A stretch of DNA of 64,000 nt from Chitinophagaceae bacterium (GCA_019638625.1 JAHBTK010000002.1:620001-684000); one strand, 5' to 3'. Shown: positions 37,744 to 47,444, counted from the stretch's first letter. The notes: generated by a model not told the origin, from the letters alone. A program made the numbers and translations.

Positions 37744-39177
37744 TCATCCCAGCAATTCCAGAACAGCCTGTCCTTTACCATCCGGGGTAGTGTAAAATGG
37801 CCTTCCTTCTATTTCGTATTCCGTTTCCGGCGGAATGCCCAACGCATGATAAATTGTCTGGTGTACACCTTCTATCCTGATGGGATTCTCAATGGTTTTA
37901 CAAGGTCTTTCATCTGCTGTTTTACCATAAACAGACCCTCTCTTTATTCCCCCTCCGAACATCAGCATGGAGCAACCATCGGTAAAATGACGATGCATAC
38001 CGTAGTGCCTCATCTCTGTGAGAATATCCGGTTGGTTAACCTGTTCCTGTACTTTCGCCTCCGGGCGCCCTTCCACCATCATATCCCTGCTGAACTCACT
38101 GGCCAGCACAATCAGGGTCCGGTCCAGGTGACCGCTTTGGTCCAGGTCTTTTACCAATTGTGCTATCGGCCCGTCAACCATTTTTTTCATATCAATCATC
38201 CGGGTATGCCCGTTTTCATGCGTATCAAACCCAAAGAATGGCTCATATTCCGTAGAAACACTGATAAAACGGGCGCCCTGCTCCGTCAGTCGTTTGGCCA
38301 GCAGGCAGCCAAGCCCGAACCGTCCTGTGTTGTAAATGTCAAACGACTCTTTGGGCTCAAGGCTCAGATCAAATGCCCTGGCTTCCGGAGAATTCAACAA
38401 CATATAAGCCTGCTCCATAGAACGACGAAGCGATTCTTTCTGATAGTCACTGCTAAACTCCCCGATCGGGCTACCGCTGATGAGATCGTTGTATAGCTTG
38501 TTTCGCTGTTCAAATCTTTTGGCATCCATACCTACAGGGGGGCGCACACTCTCCAGTCCCTGGCTGGGATCGGGCAGCAGAAACGGACCATACTCATTCC
38601 CTAAAAACCCCGCGGTATGAAATGCTTTCAATTCTTCTGCTTCGCCTACTGTAAAGCGTTGTCCTATATTTATAAATGCAGGTATCACCGGGTTTTTTGG
38701 ACCCAGTTCCTTTGCGATCCACGATCCGATATGCGGAGCCGCTACCGTTTGCGGCGGTTCGTAGCAGGTATGCCAGTGATATTGATGACGCGAATGCAGT
38801 ATATGCCCCATGTCTGCGGCCACATAAGAACGGATAAGGGTTCCCTTATCCATTACACTGCCTATTGATTCCAATCCTTCAGAAAAATATACATCGTCCA
38901 GTACGGTTGGTACCGGTTTAAATGTACTCAGCACACGATCTCCCTCCATACCCACTTCAAACGGGGTAAACCGTTTCGGATCAAATGTTTCCGTATGCGC
39001 CATTCCTCCCGCCATCCACAAAAGGATGACCGTATCTGCTGTGCTTTGGGCGCCGGCCTTTGCCCTTCCGCAACCCGTCAGCAACCCGGATACCGGCGCA
39101 CCCGCAGCCATCGCCGCCAGTATGGAAGCGCCAGACTGTCTGATAAAATCTCTTCGGTTCCAGTTTCTTCTTTTCAT
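37744..39177 (-). CDS. DUF1501 family exported protein
   Basis: A 477-residue protein with a twin-arginine-type signal (RRDFIRQSGASILAAMAAG) ending in a possible lipobox (LLTGC, Cys about 36). The body has DUF1501 hallmarks: VILLWMAGGMAHTETFDPK, HSRHQYHWHTCYEP, GARFISVSTEYEPFFGFDTH, LIVLASEFSRD and YHALGIPPETEYE. These put it in the alkaline-phosphatase/sulfatase-like fold. It is encoded 32 bases after a DUF1549/DUF1553 cytochrome protein, the usual partner in Planctomycetes. The pair is thought to act on surface polysaccharide, but its reaction is not established. Confidence 0.92.
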   Translation of the reverse strand: MKRRNWNRRDFIRQSGASILAAMAAGAPVSGLLTGCGRAKAGAQSTADTVILLWMAGGMAHTETFDPKRFTPFEVGMEGDRVLSTFKPVPTVLDDVYFSEGLESIGSVMDKGTLIRSYVAADMGHILHSRHQYHWHTCYEPPQTVAAPHIGSWIAKELGPKNPVIPAFINIGQRFTVGEAEELKAFHTAGFLGNEYGPFLLPDPSQGLESVRPPVGMDAKRFEQRNKLYNDLISGSPIGEFSSDYQKESLRRSMEQAYMLLNSPEARAFDLSLEPKESFDIYNTGRFGLGCLLAKRLTEQGARFISVSTEYEPFFGFDTHENGHTRMIDMKKMVDGPIAQLVKDLDQSGHLDRTLIVLASEFSRDMMVEGRPEAKVQEQVNQPDILTEMRHYGMHRHFTDGCSMLMFGGGIKRGSVYGKTADERPCKTIENPIRIEGVHQTIYHALGIPPETEYEIEGRPFYTTPDGKGQAVLELLG

Positions 39178-39209
39178 AACAAAAATTTTAGCTTACGAAT
39201 ACAGTTTTG

Positions 39210-41696
39210 TTAAAAGATCAGTTGAAATTCGGGGTGCAGTGTTACTGCCCAGATAAAATCTTCCACTGCCGCCTGATCCGGCCGCTCCCCCATTTCTTTT
39301 TTGGCAATGGCTATTTCCTTTTCTACCGGGGCTCTTCCCAATGCACTTTTATATATTTCTGTTACCAGCTTTTCTGTTTCCGGGTATTTTTTTATCCAAC
39401 CGGCTGCACCGCGTTTAACCGCTTCATTAAACTGTTCACCATTGGTCAGTTCCAGCGCCTGCAATAAATTTGCCTGCGACATACGACCGGTAGAAACATT
39501 TTCCCTGTTCGGTCTACCAAGTGCAGTCAAAAACGGATCGTTTTTAACCAGTGCGGCCCGGGCAAACGGAAGGGTTCCTTTCACTGTTCCGGGGAATAGT
39601 TTATGCACCACCATACTGTCTCCATATATAGGTTCAATGGATCTGCTGACGGCATCTGCAAATTGTTCAGCCGTTAACCGGCGACGCATCATTCCCCTAA
39701 ACACAAAATCCTGGGCTACCAGATGCTCTGCCTGTTCTACACTGGTAGACGGAAGCTGATAGGTTTTGGAAGTAAGTATAGTATAAATCAATCGCTTGAT
39801 ATCGTATCCGTTGGCGGTAAAATCAGATGCCAGCCAGTCCAGCAGATCCTGGCTCCAGGGGGCATTGTCCATTACGTCCACCGGCTCCACAATTCCGCGG
39901 CCCATCAGTTGCGCCCAAATGCGGTTTACCAAAGTACGGTATAACCGTCCGTTATTGTCCTGCACCAGGTATTGCGCCAGTTGCTTCAGCCTATCACCTG
40001 TAGGCGCCACACTGTCTATGTTTCCCAACTGCCTGTAATATAGCATACGGCGGTCTGCCATCTGACCGGTGGGCTTATCACAGCGGTTTATCTCAAGCGT
40101 GCTGTCGCTGAAGATATTGGCAAACGCATAAGCATCCTCCAGCGTCCAGTCGCTGATAAAGCTGTCATGACAGGAGGCACATTTCAGGTTCAGCCCCAGG
40201 AATACCTGGGAAACATTCTGAGCCGCCTGCATTTCCGTGCTCTGGCTGGAATTGATGGTGCCACGCCATTTAATACCCCTGATAAATCCTTTCGATTCAT
40301 CAACCGGGTTGATCAACTCGCTTACAAACCGGTTATAAGGCTTGTTATCCAATATGGAATTATAGAGCCATTTGGTAATATCGGAGCGGCCGCCGGTGAT
40401 GTATCCCGTACCAGTGTAATCATTGCGCAGGGCATCATTCCAGAAAGTAAGCCAATGTTGGGCATAGTCACTGTTCCGTTCGAGCAACTGCGCTGCCAGG
40501 CGGTTTCGTTTATCGGGCGCCGGGTCATTCACAAAATCATAAACTGCTTCCGGCGTTGGCAATAAGCCGATCACGTCCAGGTATACCCTCCGTACATAGA
40601 TATGGTCGTCTACAGGCTTCTGCCACTCAATTGTATGTTCTTTGAAATAAGCATCTACAAAACGATCCAGCGGCTGAATGATATCCCCGTTCGCAGCAGG
40701 AATTTCAGGCATTCGCGGCGCCAGTTCCGCCACCCGGAAAAGGCTTTTTAATTCGCCTTCCGGCCAGGGAGCGCCTTTCCTGATCCAGTAGTCAAGAATA
40801 GCGATCTCTTCTTTGGTAAGTCCCTTGCCTTTTGCCGGCATATATTCCTTATGGTTGCTGGGCAGCAACACCCGCCGCATCAGTTCGCTTTTGCCGGGAT
40901 CGCCCGGCACTATTACAGGTCCGCTTTCGCCTCCCTTTTCAATATATTCCCTGCTGTCCAGCCGCAGGTCTCCTTTCGTTTTGGCAACACCGTGACAATT
41001 GTTACAGCTATGCGCCAATATGGTCCTCACCTGCAGGTTAAGCTCCTGCACCTGTGTCTCACTTAACGGCCCATCCGTTGTTGCCAGCACAAAGTTACTT
41101 CCCGCAGCATCCGAAGACGGCAACACGCTGGTCAGATAGTCCTCACCATGGGTTAATGAAGCACCGTAGTGCCCTGCCACCGTGACACCTACAACAGTTA
41201 TTGTCAACAGAAAAACCTGCAACTGCCTCGACATACGCATATATGCATAGGTGGTGATACCAGCCAGCACCATGGTAGCAATACCTGTCCACTGGTGTAT
41301 GTCTTTGATAATGCCTCCATAGTCTTCTGCCTGCGCCAGCATCAATCCCATCACCACCGCCAGTACCGACGAAATCGTACCGATCACTACTACTGTTTTG
41401 ATGGCATCATGGTAGTTTTTCTTCTTACGTCCGATCATCTCCATGATCAGCGCCACCACCAGCAGTCCGATCGGAAAGTGTACAACCATCGGATGGAGAC
41501 GGCCCAGGAATGTCCATAACCAGAAAGATGACTTTGCTGTTTCCTCTCCCTGGGAAAAAACGGGAAGAGCAGTCGCACAGATAAAAATCAACAATACCAT
41601 CCTGCGAATGTTCAGGGGACAATGATACTTTCTCAGGAAGTTAACAGGAATTAATAACCACATAATCTTAAAAACTGCTTTGGCGGGCAAGCGCAT
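39210..41696 (-). CDS. Planctomycete-type cytochrome protein with DUF2231-like membrane, DUF1549 and DUF1553 domains
   Basis: About 828 residues. After a hydrophobic N-terminus come four helices resembling DUF2231 (GRLHPMVVHFPIGLLVVALI onward, about 65-185). Next is a haem c domain with CNNCH, then DUF1549 (VDAYFKEHTIEWQKPV, YVRRVYLDVIGLLPTPEA) with a second haem-like site, CASCH, and DUF1553 near the end (NRIWAQLMGRGIVEPVDVM, RRLTAEQFADAVSR, GRPNRENVSTGRMSQANLLQAL). The start is uncertain: ATG at 41696, 41663 or 41600 are all possible, and the last would place a signal peptide (MVLLIFICATALPVFSQ) at the front. It is paired with the DUF1501 gene. Confidence 0.88.
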   Translation of the reverse strand: MRLPAKAVFKIMWLLIPVNFLRKYHCPLNIRRMVLLIFICATALPVFSQGEETAKSSFWLWTFLGRLHPMVVHFPIGLLVVALIMEMIGRKKKNYHDAIKTVVVIGTISSVLAVVMGLMLAQAEDYGGIIKDIHQWTGIATMVLAGITTYAYMRMSRQLQVFLLTITVVGVTVAGHYGASLTHGEDYLTSVLPSSDAAGSNFVLATTDGPLSETQVQELNLQVRTILAHSCNNCHGVAKTKGDLRLDSREYIEKGGESGPVIVPGDPGKSELMRRVLLPSNHKEYMPAKGKGLTKEEIAILDYWIRKGAPWPEGELKSLFRVAELAPRMPEIPAANGDIIQPLDRFVDAYFKEHTIEWQKPVDDHIYVRRVYLDVIGLLPTPEAVYDFVNDPAPDKRNRLAAQLLERNSDYAQHWLTFWNDALRNDYTGTGYITGGRSDITKWLYNSILDNKPYNRFVSELINPVDESKGFIRGIKWRGTINSSQSTEMQAAQNVSQVFLGLNLKCASCHDSFISDWTLEDAYAFANIFSDSTLEINRCDKPTGQMADRRMLYYRQLGNIDSVAPTGDRLKQLAQYLVQDNNGRLYRTLVNRIWAQLMGRGIVEPVDVMDNAPWSQDLLDWLASDFTANGYDIKRLIYTILTSKTYQLPSTSVEQAEHLVAQDFVFRGMMRRRLTAEQFADAVSRSIEPIYGDSMVVHKLFPGTVKGTLPFARAALVKNDPFLTALGRPNRENVSTGRMSQANLLQALELTNGEQFNEAVKRGAAGWIKKYPETEKLVTEIYKSALGRAPVEKEIAIAKKEMGERPDQAAVEDFIWAVTLHPEFQLIF

Positions 41697-41787
41697 AATG
41701 GAAAAAGTTAACCATAAATTTAACACAATTGCGGCAATCAACTATCCTGTACAATCCCACATAAATGCTAAAAGAAGTCCTGTATAT

Positions 41788-43230
41788 TCAGTCTATCAGG
41801 AGCTTATACAGAAGTTTTTCGTAAACTTTTGTTCCGTTTTGAAGCTGTTCCATTGTAATGTGCTCGTTGCTGTTATGGAATGATAATAACTGGTCTTTAG
41901 AAAGCAATACCGGCGTAATACCGTAAACAGGGACACCCTTTTGCCGGAAGAAATTATTATCACTGTGCGCCGGAGACATCACCGGTAACACTGCGCTTCC
42001 TTTATATACTTCTTCCAGCGCTTCTCTGAACTTTTCATAAAAAATACCTTTTTCTGACACCGGCGCAGACGGTGTTTCTTTTATTATCGATATTTCGATA
42101 TTGTCATTTCCCAATGTTTTCTCTATTTCCACAATAAAATGTTCCGGGGCTGTTTCGGGAAGCAGCCTGCAATCGAGCAGTACCTCTATTTCCTGTGCTA
42201 TCTGGTTAGTATGTAAGGAGGAGGCATTGATATTGGTTACAGTAATAGTATTGGTAAGGGTAGACTTAACCAGCGGATTCCTGGTAAGTTCCCGCATAAT
42301 AAAAGGTTTAAAAAAACGGGGATGCTTTAGCACCAGTTTTCTCACTCCTTTTTCGTGACGTCCTATGGTTTTAAAAAAGGAAATGGTTGCTTCATTGAAG
42401 TTTATCTTTCCGGGTTTGTTAAGCAGCCTGTTCAGGGCAAGTGTCATTTCCTTGTTCGCATATGTGTGCGGAGGAACCGAACCATGACCTGATGTTTTCA
42501 TCTGTAACCGGAGCTTTACCCACAGGGCTTTTTTCTCGGAAACAGAGATACAGTAAAAGGGTTGTTCCGGGTTGCTGTGAGATAGTTCCGACACACCTGT
42601 TCCGCCTTCCCCAAACGCTACCACCGCATTCAGTTCTTCAAAATGATTTTCCAGGGTGGTGATGATCCCGCTGTTGTCAGACTCCTCTCCCGAGACGCAC
42701 AGGAGTGTGACATTATAGGGAAGCCGCATATCTTCAGCGTATTTTCGCAGCTTTTCAATAGCCAACATCTGCATAACCGCTACCCCTTTTAAATCGATAG
42801 CTCCCCGCCCCCAGATTTTATTCTCCGCTATTACACCTGCAAACGGCGGATATTTCCAACCGTTGTTATTGCCTTCGGAAACAACATCAATATGATTCAA
42901 AAAGATAATATTCGGTAATCCTTTGGAGAGAGGATATAAAGACGCGGCAAAATTGTAATTTCCTTCTTCCGCAGTCAGCGTCTGCACATGCAAACCCTTG
43001 CTTCTACATATATCCGCCAGAAACTCACCGGCCTCTTTTTCTGTACCGCTGATTGATCTTTTCTGGATATATTCACTGAGGATTGTAGCCGATTCCGGAA
43101 TAATATCAGGAGGTTGTGCATAGCCGGATATTTCAAACAGTAAGAAGACGGCAAAAAGAGGATATCGTAGTCTGCGATAAACTACGGCTTCCACACACTG
43201 CAAGAAATCGTACTTCCTCTTCGTAGTCAT
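41788..43230 (-). CDS. M20-family metallopeptidase (exported, carboxypeptidase-like)
   Basis: A 480-residue zinc peptidase with an N-terminal hydrophobic segment (LFAVFLLFEISGYAQ, about 25-39) acting as signal or anchor. Zinc ligands are in FLNHIDVVSEG (His and Asp), GRGAIDLKG (bridging Asp), LCVSGEESDNSG (catalytic Glu pair) and the C-terminal MSPAHSDNNFF (His). The dimerisation domain begins about residue 230 with KTSGHGSVPPHTYANKEM, which resembles PM20D1-type enzymes. It hydrolyses peptides or acyl-amino acids. It is divergent from map. Confidence 0.92.
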   Translation of the reverse strand: MTTKRKYDFLQCVEAVVYRRLRYPLFAVFLLFEISGYAQPPDIIPESATILSEYIQKRSISGTEKEAGEFLADICRSKGLHVQTLTAEEGNYNFAASLYPLSKGLPNIIFLNHIDVVSEGNNNGWKYPPFAGVIAENKIWGRGAIDLKGVAVMQMLAIEKLRKYAEDMRLPYNVTLLCVSGEESDNSGIITTLENHFEELNAVVAFGEGGTGVSELSHSNPEQPFYCISVSEKKALWVKLRLQMKTSGHGSVPPHTYANKEMTLALNRLLNKPGKINFNEATISFFKTIGRHEKGVRKLVLKHPRFFKPFIMRELTRNPLVKSTLTNTITVTNINASSLHTNQIAQEIEVLLDCRLLPETAPEHFIVEIEKTLGNDNIEISIIKETPSAPVSEKGIFYEKFREALEEVYKGSAVLPVMSPAHSDNNFFRQKGVPVYGITPVLLSKDQLLSFHNSNEHITMEQLQNGTKVYEKLLYKLLID

Positions 43231-43486
43231 TATTTCTACTTTAATGAATATGAGTAACAGGGTTGATGAAAATCAGTGCCATGTAAAATTATCTAATATT
43301 AACGAAGATTTGGCTTATTTCTTTTATACACCGGGAAATAATAACGTTATACCCCTGTTCCGGGATTATATTTTTCAACCATCCTGCAATAGCTTTGTTT
43401 CCGGCGTTTTAAAGGGCCGGAAGTTTGGTCTGCCGCAGCAACTCTTAAGCACTGAAAAAACCAGGGGTGCAGAAGTCGCTTTCAGA

Positions 43487-43494
43487 TAAATTTG
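43487..43494 (+). promoter_or_regulatory. Promoter -7 element of map
   Basis: TAAATTTG is an exact TAnnTTTG match 13 bases before the ATG at 43508. No clear -33 TTG is visible. Confidence 0.45.
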
Positions 43495-43507
43495 TAAAAA
43501 ACAAAAT

Positions 43508-44272
43508 ATGTCAATCTCCCAGGTTTCCGAATTGGAAGGCATGAAAAAGGTCAGCAGCGTGGTGTCAACAACATTAAAGAAAATGCGTGAATATGTCTGT
43601 CCCGGCATGAGCACGCTGGAACTGGATGACTATGGCGCCTCCCTGCTGAACCGAATGGGCGCTAAGTCTGCCCCGAAGCTCACCTATAATTTTCCGGGCT
43701 GGACATGCATCAGTGTGAATGAGGAAATTGCGCATGGAGTGCCTTCCGGCAACAAGATATTACAGGAAGGCGACCTGGTGAATATTGATGTGTCTGCAGA
43801 GCTGGACGGGTTCTGGTCTGACAACGGTGGCTCATTTGTGCTGGGCAGGGACCTGTATCATCACCAGCCATTGGTGGAGGTTTCAAAAAAGATTCTCTTC
43901 AACGCTATCCGGCAGATAAAAGGCGGTGTCAAAATCTCTGAAACGGGACGCCTGATCGAGTTCCAGACAAAACGTGCGGGATTCCGGGTCATCAAGAACC
44001 TTACCGGTCATGGTATCGGACGAAGCCTGCATGAGGAACCGGGAGAGATTGCCTGCTATTATGACCGTTATAATCTTACGCGTTTCAGAAAAAACTCAGT
44101 AGTGGCGATAGAAACTTTTATCGCTACCCAGTCCACCATGGCTGTAACACAGAAAGACGGCTGGACACTGAAGGGGCAGCATGGCGGGTTTGTCGCGCAA
44201 CACGAACATACAATCGTGATTACAGATGACGAACCTATTATTCTTACACTGGAGAATGAAATCTGGAATTAA
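43508..44272 (+). CDS. map: Type I methionine aminopeptidase
   Basis: This 254-residue cytosolic metalloenzyme removes the initiator methionine from new proteins. Metal ligands lie in NIDVSAELDGFWSDNGGSF (two Asp), NLTGHGIGRSLHEEP (His), VVAIETFIA (Glu) and VAQHEHTIVIT (Glu). The substrate His is in EEIAHGVPSG. Length and motif order fit type I enzymes without a zinc-finger extension. It stands alone, not in the secY-infA ribosomal cluster, so it may be a second copy. Confidence 0.93.
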   Translation: MSISQVSELEGMKKVSSVVSTTLKKMREYVCPGMSTLELDDYGASLLNRMGAKSAPKLTYNFPGWTCISVNEEIAHGVPSGNKILQEGDLVNIDVSAELDGFWSDNGGSFVLGRDLYHHQPLVEVSKKILFNAIRQIKGGVKISETGRLIEFQTKRAGFRVIKNLTGHGIGRSLHEEPGEIACYYDRYNLTRFRKNSVVAIETFIATQSTMAVTQKDGWTLKGQHGGFVAQHEHTIVITDDEPIILTLENEIWN

Positions 44273-44336
44273 CCCCGGATTGTAATACCAGGGGGCTTTA
44301 CTCATGCTGAATATACTTTCTCCCGGGCAGGAAAAA

Positions 44337-46262
44337 TCATTCTACCACAGCTTCTTCTCCATACATCTGGTCTTTGTACTGCAGGGATGGGGAAGGAATA
44401 AAAGCTCCCAGGTTCAGTTCATCCCATTTTTTGTCCACCGCAGTTATAGTGGCATCATCAGCTACAATAATATTCGGCCAATCCCTGTAGAAATCATCAA
44501 ATTCTTTGGTTTTCCGTGTGCCGTCCAACCCCAGGCAGGCAAATATCTTTCCCGGTTGCTGCCTGGATTCTCTTTCAACCAGCATATGATCTCTTTTGGG
44601 ATCCAGGTTGTTGCAGAAACGCCATAACGCAACGGTCAGGTTATTGGGATCGATATTATGTTCTATATACAATATCATCTTCACACCTTCAATGCCCGGC
44701 ACCCCGTCGCATATTTGCCGGTGTAGCTCTTTGATATGACCTTTCCGGTTCTTTTTTACGGCCACTACCAGGCAGGGAATATTTATATCCACCAGGGATA
44801 CATTTACATCAGCAACCTCCGAAAAAATATGTTTGAGATCGACTGCCGATACAGCAGGTGGTTCCGGTGCAGCATACCTGTCTTCTGTTTCCTCTTCAAA
44901 TTTACGGGTACCGTCAATACACATTTTGCCGCCAAAACCCATCTTGCTGCAGCTATGGTCCAGTACATCCATTGGTCCGGTAGTAAAAGAAACATCGGTG
45001 GCCACGTTCAGGTTCCTGAATGTTACCTGAGCTAAAGTTTTATAATCAGTAATGGACGTCAGTTCATCGGCAATTACCAGTATTTTATTAAACATCATCT
45101 GCCCGGCTCCCCACATCGCATTCATCACCTTCTGCCCCTGCCCTGCATAGTCTTTTTTTATTTTTGTTATTACCAGGTTGTGAAAAACTCCTTCCACCGG
45201 CATATCCATGTCAATAATCTCCGGAACCAGCGTCATTTTTATGGGAGCCAGAAAGATACGTTCCGTAGCTTTTCCCAGCCAGGCATCTTCCTGCGGAGGT
45301 ATCCCTACGATGGTAGCCGGATATACCGGGCTTTTTTTGTGTGTGATCGCCGTCACATGAAATTTCGGATACCAGTCCGGAAGGGAGTAGTATCCCGTAT
45401 GATCCCCAAAAGGTCCTTCCCATACCATTTCTTCTTCAGGATCTACATAGCCTTCTATTATGAAGTCCGCATCTGCCGGCACTTCCAGTTCCGGTTGGGT
45501 GATACATTTTACCAGCTCCACTTTCTTCTTTCGTAAGAAGCCGGCCAGCATATACTCATCCACGTTCTCCGGCAAAGGCGCCGTGGCGGAATAAGCGTAC
45601 ACAGGGTCACCACCCAATGCCACGGCAACGGGCATGCGCTTTTTTTGCTTTTTGTATTCCGCAAAATGTTTGGCAGACACCTTATGTTTATGCCAGTGCA
45701 TACCGGTCATAGTGGGCGTAAACACCTGCATACGGTACATGCCTACATTCCGGATGCCGGTTTGCAGGTCCTTTGTGTGTATGATGGGTAATGTAATAAA
45801 AGGACCCCCGTCTTTTGGCCAGCACGTGATCACCGGCAGCTTTGACAGATCCGGGTTATCGGTATTCACCACTTCCTGGCAGGCTCCGCGACCACTCCTC
45901 ACTTTTGGCATCCAGGAGGCAAACTGGCTTAATTTAGGCAACATATTCAGCTTATCCAGGATACTCTCTTTGGGTTTGGTCAGCATTTTAAACAGGTCTT
46001 CAATCTGCCTGGCAATGTCATCCAGTTTGTCAACGCCCAATGCCATACACATTCTTTTCTCACTACCATAAGCGTTCATCAATACCGGGAAGGCATACCC
46101 TGTGTTTTCAAACAGTAAAGCCTTTCCGCCATTACCGCTCTTGCTGACCCTGTCGGTAATTTCCGCTATTTCCAGCCTGGGGTCTACATAGGTTTTTATC
46201 CGCACCAGTTCCCCGGCTTTTTCAAGAGCTTCAATAAATTCCTGCTGATTCTTAAATGCCAT
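44337..46262 (-). CDS. UbiD-family (de)carboxylase, menaquinone-biosynthesis type
   Basis: This 641-residue protein has UbiD-family blocks: FIEALEKAGELVRI at the N-terminus, RSGRGACQEVVNTDNPDLSK, GMYRMQVFTPTMTGMHWHKHK, PVAVALGGDPVYAYSA, and VWEGPFGDHTGYYS. The last holds part of the ERD-like catalytic region. These enzymes use a prenylated FMN cofactor made by UbiX. The length and WPKDGGPFITLP pattern resemble the menaquinone-biosynthesis decarboxylase group. No ubiX lies nearby. I chose ATG 46262 (MAFKNQQ), since the 38-codon upstream extension is not conserved-looking. Confidence 0.9.
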   Translation of the reverse strand: MAFKNQQEFIEALEKAGELVRIKTYVDPRLEIAEITDRVSKSGNGGKALLFENTGYAFPVLMNAYGSEKRMCMALGVDKLDDIARQIEDLFKMLTKPKESILDKLNMLPKLSQFASWMPKVRSGRGACQEVVNTDNPDLSKLPVITCWPKDGGPFITLPIIHTKDLQTGIRNVGMYRMQVFTPTMTGMHWHKHKVSAKHFAEYKKQKKRMPVAVALGGDPVYAYSATAPLPENVDEYMLAGFLRKKKVELVKCITQPELEVPADADFIIEGYVDPEEEMVWEGPFGDHTGYYSLPDWYPKFHVTAITHKKSPVYPATIVGIPPQEDAWLGKATERIFLAPIKMTLVPEIIDMDMPVEGVFHNLVITKIKKDYAGQGQKVMNAMWGAGQMMFNKILVIADELTSITDYKTLAQVTFRNLNVATDVSFTTGPMDVLDHSCSKMGFGGKMCIDGTRKFEEETEDRYAAPEPPAVSAVDLKHIFSEVADVNVSLVDINIPCLVVAVKKNRKGHIKELHRQICDGVPGIEGVKMILYIEHNIDPNNLTVALWRFCNNLDPKRDHMLVERESRQQPGKIFACLGLDGTRKTKEFDDFYRDWPNIIVADDATITAVDKKWDELNLGAFIPSPSLQYKDQMYGEEAVVE

Positions 46263-46479
46263 TTTCAGAAAAATAAGTTTATGGACAAAGGTAGTGAGAG
46301 AATATGGAAAAGCAGGAATGTACCATATCTTTTGGGAAGGGAGAAAGTTTGACCGTAACCACACGGCTGAGTTCAAACCCTTTTCAGATCATACATTCCA
46401 TACGGCAAATTATTTTAAACGAATAAGCATAAAACAATATACTTTCCGTTATAGGCTATATAATCATAATGCTTTACTT

Positions 46480-46875
46480 ATGTCGCAGGAACATCGATAT
46501 CAACTAAAACTGGAAATTATACAGAGTACCGGAAATATTACCGTACCGTTGGTATCTGCCAACTATTCCCTGAACCGGCCCGCAGACCCTTCTTACAATA
46601 ATCCCAACGACTATTATGTCAATATTATTCCGAAATCCTTCAACCAGGAGTTACTCCTCCTGATTTCCGAACAAGGGGCAGTGTACAATGGGTTTATATT
46701 GGCAACCGACAGTTTCGGGCAGGAAAAAGTAAGAAGGATCGACCTTATAGAACTGCATTTTGCATCACTGAGTGAGGGGTTCTATACCTACGGGTCACCG
46801 GAAAGCAACTGCAGTCTTGTATTGTATGCAAAGGAAATATTAATCGACAGGATACCGATCAAAAAAGGAGAATAA
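46480..46875 (+). CDS. Small protein resembling Bacteroidota TssD (Hcp-like type VI tube protein)
   Basis: A 131-residue soluble protein without a signal peptide. Its layout parallels the TssD proteins of the Bacteroidota type VI system. These have a short N-terminal strand, an ANYSLNRPADPSYN stretch like the SYSLNQETD block, a short central helix (QELLLLISEQGAVYNG), and a C-terminal pair of strands ending LVLYAKEILIDRIPIKKG like the usual LSAKKIKIGN ending. The match is by pattern and from memory, so the family call is tentative. A frame extends 62 codons upstream, but it has no coding character and overlaps the UbiD start. No other type VI genes are in the window. Confidence 0.5.
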   Translation: MSQEHRYQLKLEIIQSTGNITVPLVSANYSLNRPADPSYNNPNDYYVNIIPKSFNQELLLLISEQGAVYNGFILATDSFGQEKVRRIDLIELHFASLSEGFYTYGSPESNCSLVLYAKEILIDRIPIKKGE

Positions 46876-46982
46876 CTTCCGATCCGCTATGTCCTATAGA
46901 TATTCGACAAACAACACCTGCTTTTTAACTGCTACTAAGTAGCATGTGCCCGTTTCGGAACTAAAGGCAAATAACTTTTCCG

Positions 46983-47298
46983 TCAACGTATATACAGTTC
47001 AAGTGTGCGGTTTAGCCCCTGTTCAATTAATTTGTATAATGTTGAGAGCTGGATATCAGTCCATCCGTTTTCAACTCTTGAAATGCAGTTTTTTTGTTCC
47101 TGTTTTTTCAGCCAACGCTTGTTGTGCCAGGCTGGCTTTACGTCTTTCATCTTTCAAAAGTTCACCAATAACAAATGCTTGTGCTTTGCTTTCAAACAGG
47201 GCTCTGTCCGCTGTTCCAACCTTACCATATTTTTTGTCAAGGTGATTGCTCCAATCCGTTATTTTATTTTTTGACCTTTTTATTTCTTTGGTTTTCAT
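46983..47298 (-). pseudogene. Frameshifted HigA-like (XRE-family) antitoxin remnant
   Basis: The intact part (47298 down to 47071) encodes DWSNHLDKKYGKVGTADRA, then AFVIGELLKDERRKASLAQQALAEKTGT, typical of HigA/XRE antitoxins. It then breaks at a run of seven A and stops after LHFKS. In the +1 frame the family sequence resumes at once (CISRVENGWTDIQLSTLYKL, then IEQGLNRTLEL) and ends at 46983-46985. One deletion or two insertions in the A run would restore it. The partner toxin gene was not found in the 250 bases upstream, so this is probably a decayed orphan. Confidence 0.8.
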
Positions 47299-47444
47299 CT
47301 CCTGTTTTTTGGCTGGGAGTTTTTGTTATGTCGTATCGGTTTACAGTTTTGCTCCTTAATCATCCATAAAACGGCACCCTGGTATGATTTTCTAAGCTAC
47401 TTTACTTGGAAAACAAAATAGCTGTTTCACACAAAGGAAACAAA

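Noticed and set aside
37846..38496. A 216-codon plus-strand frame inside the DUF1501 gene
   Set aside because: It is antisense to a clear family member and has no domain of its own.
43244..43489. An 81-codon plus-strand frame between the M20 peptidase and map
   Set aside because: No recognisable family, no ribosome site, and the map promoter lies at its end. The composition looks non-coding.
46294..46479. A 62-codon N-terminal extension of the TssD-like gene
   Set aside because: It has no coding character and overlaps the region upstream of the UbiD-family gene; the ATG at 46480 gives a compact domain.
47085..47105. Programmed frameshifting at the A7 run of the HigA-like gene
   Set aside because: The continuation needs +1 (or -2) movement, not the -1 shift typical of A runs, and the toxin is absent. 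A disabling indel is simpler.
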